64,000 nt of DNA from Marinitoga piezophila KA3. Its GTDB lineage: Bacteria > Thermotogota > Thermotogae > Petrotogales > Petrotogaceae. Below, piece after piece: positions 56,921-64,000 of the stretch. The DNA lies in contig NC_016751.1 in NCBI RefSeq assembly GCF_000255135.1, forward strand, positions 1,922,001 through 1,986,000, in the 5' to 3' direction. Within the stretch, counting starts at the first letter, position 1; each line of letters begins with the position of its first letter. The translations under genes were made by a program, and so were the position numbers. The notes below the pieces were generated by a model. It saw nothing but the letters and a program-made list of their open reading frames with translations. It ran no database searches and was not told the origin of the DNA.

Positions 56921-57037
56921 ATAAAAAAATATATCAATATTTATATTTTATTAATTAGAAACAAAAAATATAGGTTAATAAGTGTATTCTGATATTAATA
57001 ATAAAATACGCCAGGAATAATAAAATGATAATCATAC

Positions 57038-57077
57038 GCATACTCGTGCATACTCATGCATACTCATGCATACTTAT
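57038..57077 (+). repeat. Four-unit 10-bp tandem repeat
   Basis: Units GCATACTCGT, GCATACTCAT, GCATACTCAT and GCATACTTAT are arranged head to tail in the gap between groEL and the dipeptidase gene. A 10-bp period places each unit on about the same face of the helix. The rest of 56921-57200 is plain AT-rich sequence. Confidence 0.8.
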
Positions 57078-57149
57078 AAAATAATATAATAAATGACCAT
57101 GAGTATTATTTTTGATTTAATAAGTTTATTTTTATTCCTTTTTGGGATT

Positions 57150-57177
57150 TTGAGTTAATTATAATTAATTGTATAAT
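57150..57177 (+). promoter_or_regulatory. Candidate promoter of the dipeptidase-carrier unit
   Basis: TTGAGT (57150-57155), a 16-base spacer and a perfect TATAAT (57172-57177), 23 bases before the start codon. Confidence 0.5.
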
Positions 57178-57200
57178 AAGCTGGGCAAAGGAGGTGTGTT

Positions 57201-58547
57201 ATGTTAGAAAATATTGAAAAATTAATATCTGCAAACAAAAGTGATTTTATTCACGACTTGGAGGAGGTTATAAAAATTCCAAGTGTAAATGAAGAAGAAT
57301 CAGAAGAATTTCCTTTTGGAAAAAATATTGATAATGTATTGAAAAAAACACTTGAAATTTGTGAAAGAATGGGGTTTAAAACATTTTATAATCCTTATTA
57401 TGGATATGCGGAAATTGGAGAAGGAAAAGAATTAATAGGTGTTCTGGGGCATCTTGATGTAGTGCCGGCTGGTGATTTAAATAACTGGGAAACAGATCCA
57501 TTTTCTCTTGAAATAAAAGATGGTATATTATATGGTCGTGGAGTTCAGGATGACAAAGGTCCTATGCTGGCTGCAATTTACGCTGTTAAGATTTTAAAGG
57601 ATATGGGTTATGAATTTAAGAAGAGAATAAGATTTATTTTTGGTACCGATGAAGAATTGTTATGGAGAGGTATTGAAAAATATAAAGAAAAAGAAGAAAT
57701 TCCAACAATATCCTTTACTCCTGATTCGCAATTTCCTTTAGTATATGCTGAAAAAGGTTTATTACAACTTAAAATATCTGGAAATGAAAAATGTGATTTA
57801 AATATATCTGGTGGAAGCGCTTTAAATGCAGTTCCAGATGAAATGGAATATTCTGGCAAAGATCAGGAAAAATTACAAAATGAACTCGAAGATGCAGGAT
57901 ATGAATATACTGTAAAAAATGGAAAATTAGTTGTATTAGGAAAATCTGCTCATGCCAAAGATACAGAAAAAGGGGTTAATGCTATCATAAGATTAATTAT
58001 AACATTAAATAAAATAGGTTATAGATCAAATATGATAGATTTTATTGTCAATGAAGTTGGTGAAGATCCATATGCAACGAAGATTTTTGGTGAATGTAAA
58101 GATGAAGATTCTGGATATTTAAAGTTTAATATTGGAAAGATTGAATTTAAAGGAAATAAACAGGAAATAGGCGTTGATATAAGAATTCCCGTTACAGTAG
58201 AAAAAGAATTTGTAATGGAAAAATTAAAGGAAAAAGCACAGAAATATAATTTAATAATTGAAGAAATTGATTGGTTAGCACCTGTATATTTTTCAAAAGA
58301 GCACTTTTTGTATCAGATTCTTTTAAATACATATAGAGAAGAAACAGGAGATTATAAATCATTGCCAATATCCTCAGGTGGTGCAACATATGCAAGAGCG
58401 TTAAAAAATTGTATAGCCTTTGGTGCGACATTTCCAGATTCCGCTAAAACTGAGCATCAGCCAAATGAAAGTATTAAATTAGATGATTTACTCAAAGCAA
58501 TAAAAATATATGCAAAAGCAATATATAAAATTTGTGAGGAGGTATAA
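57201..58547 (+). CDS. pepV: M20-family dipeptidase (PepV/Sapep type)
   Basis: A 448-residue zinc dipeptidase. Metal-site motifs are GHLDVVPAG (H84, D86), GRGVQDDKGPM, TDEELLW, FTPDSQFP and the final histidine in AKTEHQPNES. The lid domain between about 185 and 330 is typical of PepV. The stop is one base before the transporter's start codon, so peptide hydrolysis and transport of the product are probably coupled. ggaggtg precedes the ATG. Confidence 0.9.
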   Translation: MLENIEKLISANKSDFIHDLEEVIKIPSVNEEESEEFPFGKNIDNVLKKTLEICERMGFKTFYNPYYGYAEIGEGKELIGVLGHLDVVPAGDLNNWETDPFSLEIKDGILYGRGVQDDKGPMLAAIYAVKILKDMGYEFKKRIRFIFGTDEELLWRGIEKYKEKEEIPTISFTPDSQFPLVYAEKGLLQLKISGNEKCDLNISGGSALNAVPDEMEYSGKDQEKLQNELEDAGYEYTVKNGKLVVLGKSAHAKDTEKGVNAIIRLIITLNKIGYRSNMIDFIVNEVGEDPYATKIFGECKDEDSGYLKFNIGKIEFKGNKQEIGVDIRIPVTVEKEFVMEKLKEKAQKYNLIIEEIDWLAPVYFSKEHFLYQILLNTYREETGDYKSLPISSGGATYARALKNCIAFGATFPDSAKTEHQPNESIKLDDLLKAIKIYAKAIYKICEEV

Positions 58548-58548
58548 A

Positions 58549-60036
58549 ATGGAAAGAAAAAAGGGTTTTAAAATGCCAACTGCTTATACGATTTTATTCT
58601 CCATTATCGTTATTGTAGCAATATTTACATGGATTATTCCAGCAGGGCAATATGATTATGTTGATCCAAACGCATCAAAGCCACAACCTATTCCTGGAAC
58701 GTATCATAGAATAGAACAGAATCCTCAGGGATTATGGGAAATTTTTAATGCACCTATTAAAGGTTTTTATGATGCTGTTGATATTGCGTTATTTGTTATT
58801 GTAATAGGTGGCTTTTTGTCTGTAGTAATGAAAACAGGTGCTATTGATGCTGGAATTGCAAGTGTACTGAAAAAATTAAATGGAAGAGAAAAGCTGTTAA
58901 TACCAATATTAATGGTATTATTTGGTCTTGGAGGAACAACATATGGAATGGCAGAAGAAACAATAGCCTTTTATCCTTTAATTATACCGGTATTTATTGC
59001 AGCGGGTTTTGATGCTTTAACAGCTGTTGCGACAATAGCCTTGGGAGCTGGGCTTGGTGTTCTCGGTTCAACTGTTAACCCTTTTGCTACAGGAATAGCT
59101 TCCGGCTTTGCCAATATTTCTATTGGAGATGGTATAGGATTAAGGTTGATTATTTTAATAGCTTCTGAAATTATAGGAATTATATATGTAATGAGATATG
59201 CGGATAAGGTAAAAAAAGATCCAACAAAATCATTAGTATATCATTTAAAAGAAGAGCATGAAGAACATTTCAATAATGAAAATACAAATCTTGAAGTTGA
59301 ATTAACAAAGGAAAGAAAAAAGGTATTATGGATATTTGGGTTAACATTTATTGTAATGGTATTGGGTGTAATTCCTTGGGCATGGAAATTTGATATCCAT
59401 ATATTTGAAAACTTTAATAACTTTTTAATGAATATACCTGTTTTGGGAAAAATAATAGGACATCCTATACCATTGGGTGACTGGTGGTTTGGAGAAATTA
59501 CAATGTTATTCTTTGTAGCAAGTTTAATTATTGCAAGGATTTATAAAATGAGTGAAAGCGAATACATAGATATTTTTGTAAGTGGCGCAAGGGATTTATT
59601 GGGTGTTGCATTAATTATAGGTGTTTCAAGAGGTATTACAGTTGTTATGAATGATGGTGGAATGACAGCAACTATATTGCATTGGGGAGAAGAAACACTT
59701 GCTAAACTTGGTTCTGTAGCATTTGTAAATATTGCATATTTATTCTATTTACCTATGTCATTCCTTGTTCCATCAACTTCAGGTCTTGCAACATTAACAA
59801 TGCCAATTATGGCACCATTAGCAGATTTTGCCGGTGTTGGAAGAGATCTTGTTATAACAGCGTATCAATCAGCATCAGGAGTTATAAATCTATTTACCCC
59901 AACAAGTGCTGTAATAATGGGTGCATTGGCTATAGCAAAGGTTCCATATGAAATATACTTCAAATTTGTATGGAAGTTACTTATAATAGTTTCATTAGTG
60001 GTAATGGCAGCATTAACAATAGCTGTATATATATAA
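58549..60036 (+). CDS. YfcC-family (C4-dicarboxylate/arginine-type) membrane carrier
   Basis: A 495-residue membrane carrier with about 12 hydrophobic segments. It opens with MPTAYTILFSII and TWIIPAGQYDYV, and has LGGTTYGMAEETIAFYPL and LGSTVNPFATGIASGFA, all characteristic of the YfcC/ArcD-like group. The start is ATG 58549 after gtgaggagg, one base after the dipeptidase stop; an earlier in-frame start lies inside pepV. The cargo could be an amino acid or dicarboxylate; the dipeptidase partner favours an amino acid or peptide product. Confidence 0.9.
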   Translation: MERKKGFKMPTAYTILFSIIVIVAIFTWIIPAGQYDYVDPNASKPQPIPGTYHRIEQNPQGLWEIFNAPIKGFYDAVDIALFVIVIGGFLSVVMKTGAIDAGIASVLKKLNGREKLLIPILMVLFGLGGTTYGMAEETIAFYPLIIPVFIAAGFDALTAVATIALGAGLGVLGSTVNPFATGIASGFANISIGDGIGLRLIILIASEIIGIIYVMRYADKVKKDPTKSLVYHLKEEHEEHFNNENTNLEVELTKERKKVLWIFGLTFIVMVLGVIPWAWKFDIHIFENFNNFLMNIPVLGKIIGHPIPLGDWWFGEITMLFFVASLIIARIYKMSESEYIDIFVSGARDLLGVALIIGVSRGITVVMNDGGMTATILHWGEETLAKLGSVAFVNIAYLFYLPMSFLVPSTSGLATLTMPIMAPLADFAGVGRDLVITAYQSASGVINLFTPTSAVIMGALAIAKVPYEIYFKFVWKLLIIVSLVVMAALTIAVYI

Positions 60037-60065
60037 TGATATTTAATATATAGAGTTAAAGTAGA

Positions 60066-60104
60066 AAAATCACACACGAATTTATTTTCGTGTGTGATTT
60101 TTTT
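60066..60104 (+). terminator. Terminator after the YfcC-type carrier
   Basis: AATCACACACGAA / TTCGTGTGTGATT, 13-bp stem with a 6-base loop and following T-run. Confidence 0.92.
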
Positions 60105-60133
60105 GTATATTTGTTTTAAAAAAGGAAAAAATT

Positions 60134-60142
60134 TGATATACT
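60134..60142 (+). promoter_or_regulatory. Extended -10 promoter of the flagellar-type unit
   Basis: TGATATACT, an extended -10, 32 bases upstream of the ATG at 60175. Confidence 0.4.
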
Positions 60143-60174
60143 ATACTTTGAGAATAATAAAGGAGGAATGGATT

Positions 60175-60843
60175 ATGCCAGAAGAAGAAAATGTAAAAAA
60201 GCCAAGTAGATTTAAGAGATTATTCGGTTTATTTTTTTGGTCAATATTTATAACAGGTATTGTAATCACAATAATATATATAAATTTTGAATTTGGAAGA
60301 TTAAAAACATTAAATTTAAGTATAAAGGAAGACTGGAAAAGTTTTGTAGCATATATGCTACAAAAAGTGCCTGTATTAAAAGATAAAGTAAAATATGAAT
60401 ATTTAGATGTAGGAAATGCATACGTTATCCAAGAAAAATTACTTGAAGATAGAATGAAAGAAATAGATATAAAAAATGAAAAATTAAAATCACAAATTGA
60501 AGAGTTGAATAAATTATCAGTTCAACTTAGCAATGAAGCAAGTGAACTTGCTATTGCAAAACAAAAGCTGGAAGAAGAAAAAAAGAAATTTGAAAAAGAA
60601 AAGGAAATGTTTGAAGATTATAAATATAGAATAAAAAAATTATCCGAATGGTTCGCCTCCTCTACACCATCTCAAATAGCGTTAGCGCTTTCCAGAGATG
60701 AAGTAAGCATAGATTTAATAGTCAATGCGTTATTAATGCTGCCTTCTGATACAGCAGCAGAAATAGTGCAAGCATTAGCACAGGTAAATCCAACAAAAGC
60801 TGCAAATGTTATTTCAAAGATAGGGGAGGTGAAAAGTCAATAG
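60175..60843 (+). CDS. MotE-like flagellar membrane/coiled-coil protein
   Basis: A 222-residue protein with a membrane helix at about 18-36, a coiled coil at about 85-158, and a C-terminal helical domain (about 160-216) containing STPSQIALALSRDEVSIDLI and LLMLPSDTAAEIVQALAQ. This layout and the alternating residues resemble MotE/FlbB and the MgtE-N-like domain found between fliJ and fliK in flagellar operons. The start is ATG 60175 with aaggagga upstream; the longer in-frame extension to 60094 includes the terminator. Its stop overlaps the run into the next gene by a short gap. Confidence 0.75.
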   Translation: MPEEENVKKPSRFKRLFGLFFWSIFITGIVITIIYINFEFGRLKTLNLSIKEDWKSFVAYMLQKVPVLKDKVKYEYLDVGNAYVIQEKLLEDRMKEIDIKNEKLKSQIEELNKLSVQLSNEASELAIAKQKLEEEKKKFEKEKEMFEDYKYRIKKLSEWFASSTPSQIALALSRDEVSIDLIVNALLMLPSDTAAEIVQALAQVNPTKAANVISKIGEVKSQ

Positions 60844-60853
60844 GAGGGAAAAA

Positions 60854-63800
60854 ATGATATCCGGTCTTCCTTTATTATTCTCGATAAAAAAAGAGAAAAA
60901 GGCATTATTCGCCAATGAAAATAATGAAATAAAATCCGCAAATAAAACTTTCTACAAACTATTTGTGGAAAATAAAAATTCTTCATTAAATCACGCTTCA
61001 AAAATAAATTCTTTCGTTAAAAAAGAAGCTTTCCGGGATAATGAAAAATCCAGGATTCTTAAATCATTAAATATAAAAAAGATAAATATAAAAAAAATAA
61101 ATGGCTATGAAACTGGAAATAGCCATTTAAAGTCTTTTGCCATAAAGAAGGTTAAATTAACAAAACTGGAGAAAAGCTTAAAAAATGACAATTTGAAAAT
61201 AGAAAATAAAGAAAATGTTGATTATAAGAAGATAATAGAAATACTGAAAAGTGTAGAAGAAAATATAAAATATTTAAAGATAGAACCAGAAAAAATAAAT
61301 AAAAAAGCTTTAATAGAGATAAAAAAAGAAATAGATAATATAAAAAAAGCAATATTTTCTTTAGAAAAAAAGACTGAAGATAAAAGTGGATTAAATGAAA
61401 AGTTAAAACAGATAGTAGAAATATTTGAAAAAGATATAAAAAATATAGAAAACTCAAAGCAAATAAGAAAAATATATATAAAGGATTCTGATTTAATAAA
61501 ATTTTCAGAGAATAAAGAAACTCAGAAATTCAGCAGAGAGATTAATATAAAAAAGGAAGAATTAAAAAGTGACAATAAGAGTGATAATAAACTGGAAGTA
61601 ATAAATAAATCAATTGAAATGTTAAAAAATAAAATTGATGAACTGGATAAATTATCAGAAAAAATGAACAAAGTGATTGTTGAAAACAAGAGTAATAATT
61701 TAATAAATAAGAAAGAAAGTAAAATAAACGAAGCAAATAAAGAAAAATTAATTAAGGAATTAAAGCAAATACACAAAAAATTACAAAATATGAATTCAAA
61801 AGAAGACAAAAATGAAATTAATGAAGTAAAAAGAATTATAATTGCTTTAATAAATAAAATATCTGATAGAAACAAATCCAATGAAATTAAAGAAATAAAA
61901 AACGAGTTAAGCAAAGCATTGGAAAAAATAAAACTAATAAATATTGAAATTGAAAATAAGAAATCAGAGATAATAGAAAGTAAGAAGATAGAGGTAATTA
62001 ATAATAATGAATTTAATGAAAATCAGATAAAAGATAAAATAAGAAAAATTTTAATAAAATCAGATTTGAAATTAACTGAAATCAATAAAGGAAATCCTGA
62101 TACCAAACACAAAGAAAAAATAATGAAAATAGCAGAGGAAATAATTAATACAGTAGAATCTTATACTAAAACAAAAATATCAAATAAAGATGAAATCAAA
62201 GAGAAAGTTTATAAAAAAATTAAAGAATCTGGGATAAATAATCTTAATATCAATAAATTAAATGAAGATAATGAAAAGCTTTTAGAAAGCTTAATAAATC
62301 TCTTTGATTTTCATAAAGTGAAAAAAGAAATAAAAAATCCAGAAATAAAGAAAATAATAAATGAAACCGCTGGAAAAATATTTAATATATTAAAAAATAA
62401 TCATAATATAAAATATGAAGATAAAAACATAAAAAAAATAGAATATTTAATATTAGAAGCGGTAAAAAATAACAAAGAAAATTCAGAAGAAAAGGAAACG
62501 GCAAAGATAATTACCGAAAGTATAATTAAAGAATTAAACATAAATCCATTTCAGAAAAATGAAGGTAAAACTAAAGACTTAAAAATAAAAATTGAAAAAG
62601 AAATTGAATCCATGATAAAAAAGATAAATAAACAAATAAAAGAAGGCGATGTCAAAGAGCTCAATATAGATAAAAAAACAACAGAAAATCATAATGAAAA
62701 ATTAAATTTTACAAAAGAAGATGTAAAAAAGGTTATAAGATTTATATTATCTTATAAAGAAAAAGATGAAATATTATCCAAAGATACCAGAGAAGAAATA
62801 AAGGAAATAAAGAAAATAATTATAGATAATCAGAATAAAAAAAGTGAATCACCAATTGGACAAAAAAAAGAAAAAGATCTTAGTAATATTACTCGAAGAG
62901 AGAATAATTTAAATGAACTACAAAATAAAATAGAAAAATTAATAAAAGATATTTTTCATGATGTTGAACAATCTAAATTAACTCCTGAAACATATCCAGA
63001 AGAACTTAAAAAATTAATAAAAGATATTCAAAAAGTTTTCTTTAAATCGCCTGAAAAAAATGAAAAAATCAAATCCTCTCATAATATAAATAATATAAAA
63101 AGAGAAAATGGAGGAAAGATAGAAAAGCGTATAAACAACAAAATAGATCAAAATAATAAAAACAATGAGTTTGAAAGGATACGTATAAATAGAAATAATA
63201 CTGAAAAGTTCAAATATCTGGAAAATAAAGAAGTGGATAATGCGGAATTTATTAAAAATGAAAAAGTTCCAGAAATCTTAAAGGCTAAATCTGTAAAATA
63301 CAAAAAATTAAAAAATACGTTGAATCTAAAAAAAGGTAATAATTATAAAGTTTCAATAAAAAATACCTTTGATAGTAAACAGAAAGTATTGCAGATAAAA
63401 GATAAAAATATCAATATAAAAATATTAATTAATAACAATAAACAAGCCGTAGCATTATTGAAAAGTATAGAATTAAACAAAGCTCATATAAAAAAACCAC
63501 AGAATAATATAGACGTAAATCTATTAAAACACAAAATACAGACTTTTATGGAAAATAACAAAAAACATGTTGAAAAAATATATTCTTCAGAAAAATCAGA
63601 AGGATATATATTAAAAAACAATATCTCTGGAAATAATATCAAGGATTTAAAAGGAGTATTATCGAAAAATAAAATGGATTATACATTAGTTAAAAATTAT
63701 AAAGACATAAAAGTTCTGATTAAATACAGTAAAGAAGGAATAGATGAAGCAAGGGAAATACTAAAAACAGTAGAAAATATTAAGATAAAGAAAAATAACA

Positions 63801-64000
63801 AAATATCCTATATACCAGAAAATAAAATAGAAAATTTTAGAAATTTAAAAAGGGATAAAAAAGTAGAATTAAAATCTCCAATATTTGAGAAAAAAGTGGA
63901 ATATTTACATCCGCATTTGTTAAAACAAACATCAGCGCAGGAAACAAGGCAGTTAACAAACAATAATGTTCCAAAAACAATTACAATAAATGAATTACAA
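60854..64000 (+). CDS. Giant lysine/asparagine-rich protein, 5' part (possible FliK-position protein)
   Basis: Beginning at ATG 60854, after taggaggg, one frame stays open to the last base: 1,049 codons with no stop. It is dominated by Lys, Asn, Ile and Glu. Most of it reads as low-complexity helices and short coiled coils. Towards the right edge, NINIKILINNNKQAV and KDIKVLIKYSKEGIDEA appear to be two copies of a related beta-alpha unit. The gene lies just after the MotE-like gene, where flagellar hook-length control protein FliK usually sits; FliK proteins are normally far shorter. Its C-terminus lies outside the window, so the identity is inference. Confidence 0.7.
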   Translation, partial: MISGLPLLFSIKKEKKALFANENNEIKSANKTFYKLFVENKNSSLNHASKINSFVKKEAFRDNEKSRILKSLNIKKINIKKINGYETGNSHLKSFAIKKVKLTKLEKSLKNDNLKIENKENVDYKKIIEILKSVEENIKYLKIEPEKINKKALIEIKKEIDNIKKAIFSLEKKTEDKSGLNEKLKQIVEIFEKDIKNIENSKQIRKIYIKDSDLIKFSENKETQKFSREINIKKEELKSDNKSDNKLEVINKSIEMLKNKIDELDKLSEKMNKVIVENKSNNLINKKESKINEANKEKLIKELKQIHKKLQNMNSKEDKNEINEVKRIIIALINKISDRNKSNEIKEIKNELSKALEKIKLINIEIENKKSEIIESKKIEVINNNEFNENQIKDKIRKILIKSDLKLTEINKGNPDTKHKEKIMKIAEEIINTVESYTKTKISNKDEIKEKVYKKIKESGINNLNINKLNEDNEKLLESLINLFDFHKVKKEIKNPEIKKIINETAGKIFNILKNNHNIKYEDKNIKKIEYLILEAVKNNKENSEEKETAKIITESIIKELNINPFQKNEGKTKDLKIKIEKEIESMIKKINKQIKEGDVKELNIDKKTTENHNEKLNFTKEDVKKVIRFILSYKEKDEILSKDTREEIKEIKKIIIDNQNKKSESPIGQKKEKDLSNITRRENNLNELQNKIEKLIKDIFHDVEQSKLTPETYPEELKKLIKDIQKVFFKSPEKNEKIKSSHNINNIKRENGGKIEKRINNKIDQNNKNNEFERIRINRNNTEKFKYLENKEVDNAEFIKNEKVPEILKAKSVKYKKLKNTLNLKKGNNYKVSIKNTFDSKQKVLQIKDKNINIKILINNNKQAVALLKSIELNKAHIKKPQNNIDVNLLKHKIQTFMENNKKHVEKIYSSEKSEGYILKNNISGNNIKDLKGVLSKNKMDYTLVKNYKDIKVLIKYSKEGIDEAREILKTVENIKIKKNNKISYIPENKIENFRNLKRDKKVELKSPIFEKKVEYLHPHLLKQTSAQETRQLTNNNVPKTITINELQ

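Noticed and set aside
61152-61914. Leucine/phenylalanine-rich frames on the minus strand near the right edge
   Set aside because: They are the complement of the lysine/asparagine-rich plus-strand frame, which has a ribosome-binding site and stays open for more than 3 kb.

Overview
The window is a compact, AT-rich (roughly 30% GC by eye) bacterial chromosome segment. It carries no rRNA genes, CRISPR arrays, transposase genes or phage genes. The gene content points to the phylum Thermotogota, most likely the Petrotogales and a Marinitoga-like organism. The supporting features are three tandem M42 aminopeptidases beside minC, an electron-bifurcating-type [FeFe]-hydrogenase operon, a methylmalonyl-CoA/propionyl-CoA pathway with parts of a sodium-pump decarboxylase, long-form RmlA, and a strongly A/T-biased codon choice. 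The genus is an inference from gene content; there is no 16S gene here to test it.

Layout. 1-4001 (+): 3' end of mnmA, coaD, tsf, pyrH, eno. 4045-9460 (-): a divergent membrane sensor, three M42 peptidases and minC. 9683-15476 (+): methylmalonyl-CoA mutase (two subunits), MeaB, epimerase, carboxyltransferase, OadG-like and biotin-carrier subunits. 15552-16652 (+): a double zinc-ribbon protein and an SDR that lacks the usual catalytic lysine. 16693-22587 (-): a soluble multi-GAF histidine kinase, a single-domain response regulator, and ileS. 22737-30824 (+): YitT-type membrane protein, thiI, plsC, a bifunctional-nuclease-domain protein, a polyprenyl synthase, a membrane-anchored lipase-like protein that appears catalytically dead, and a TPR/acidic membrane protein. 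Then come tRNA-Gly (-), lgt, a cupin and TatD (+). 33008-38732 (-): glnA, a long palindromic element, a sugar-nucleotidyltransferase, an inositol-phosphatase-family enzyme and a radical SAM protein. 39052-43784 (+): a complete livKHMGF transporter. 43863-44623 (-): queT under a class I preQ1 riboswitch, and a small membrane protein. 44699-49046 (+): dnaB, rnr, ferritin. 49081-54027 (-): hypothetical gene, hydA, hydB, a [2Fe-2S] protein, hydC. 54534-60036 (+): a small unknown gene, CIRCE-controlled groESL, an M20 dipeptidase and a YfcC-type carrier. 60175-64000 (+): a MotE-like flagellar membrane protein and a lysine/asparagine-rich frame of more than 1,049 codons that runs off the window, probably the hook-length-control position.

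How the genes fit together. The mcm/mmd cluster can interconvert succinyl-CoA, methylmalonyl-CoA and propionyl-CoA and could conserve energy as a sodium gradient, but the membrane beta subunit is not encoded here. M42 peptidases, an M20 dipeptidase, the Liv transporter and the YfcC-type carrier suggest peptide and amino-acid use. HydABC disposes of reductant as H2. Regulation can be read directly at several places: the preQ1 riboswitch, the CIRCE operator, a near-consensus livK promoter, several extended -10 promoters (TGNTATAAT type), and many bidirectional terminators between convergent units.

Most worth following up: the pseudo-lipase/TPR pair (27016-30824), the giant frame at the right edge, the nested palindrome at 34642-34834, the hairpin that would hide the ribosome-binding site at 15496-15540, and repeated TTGTGAA motifs upstream of the hydrogenase operon.
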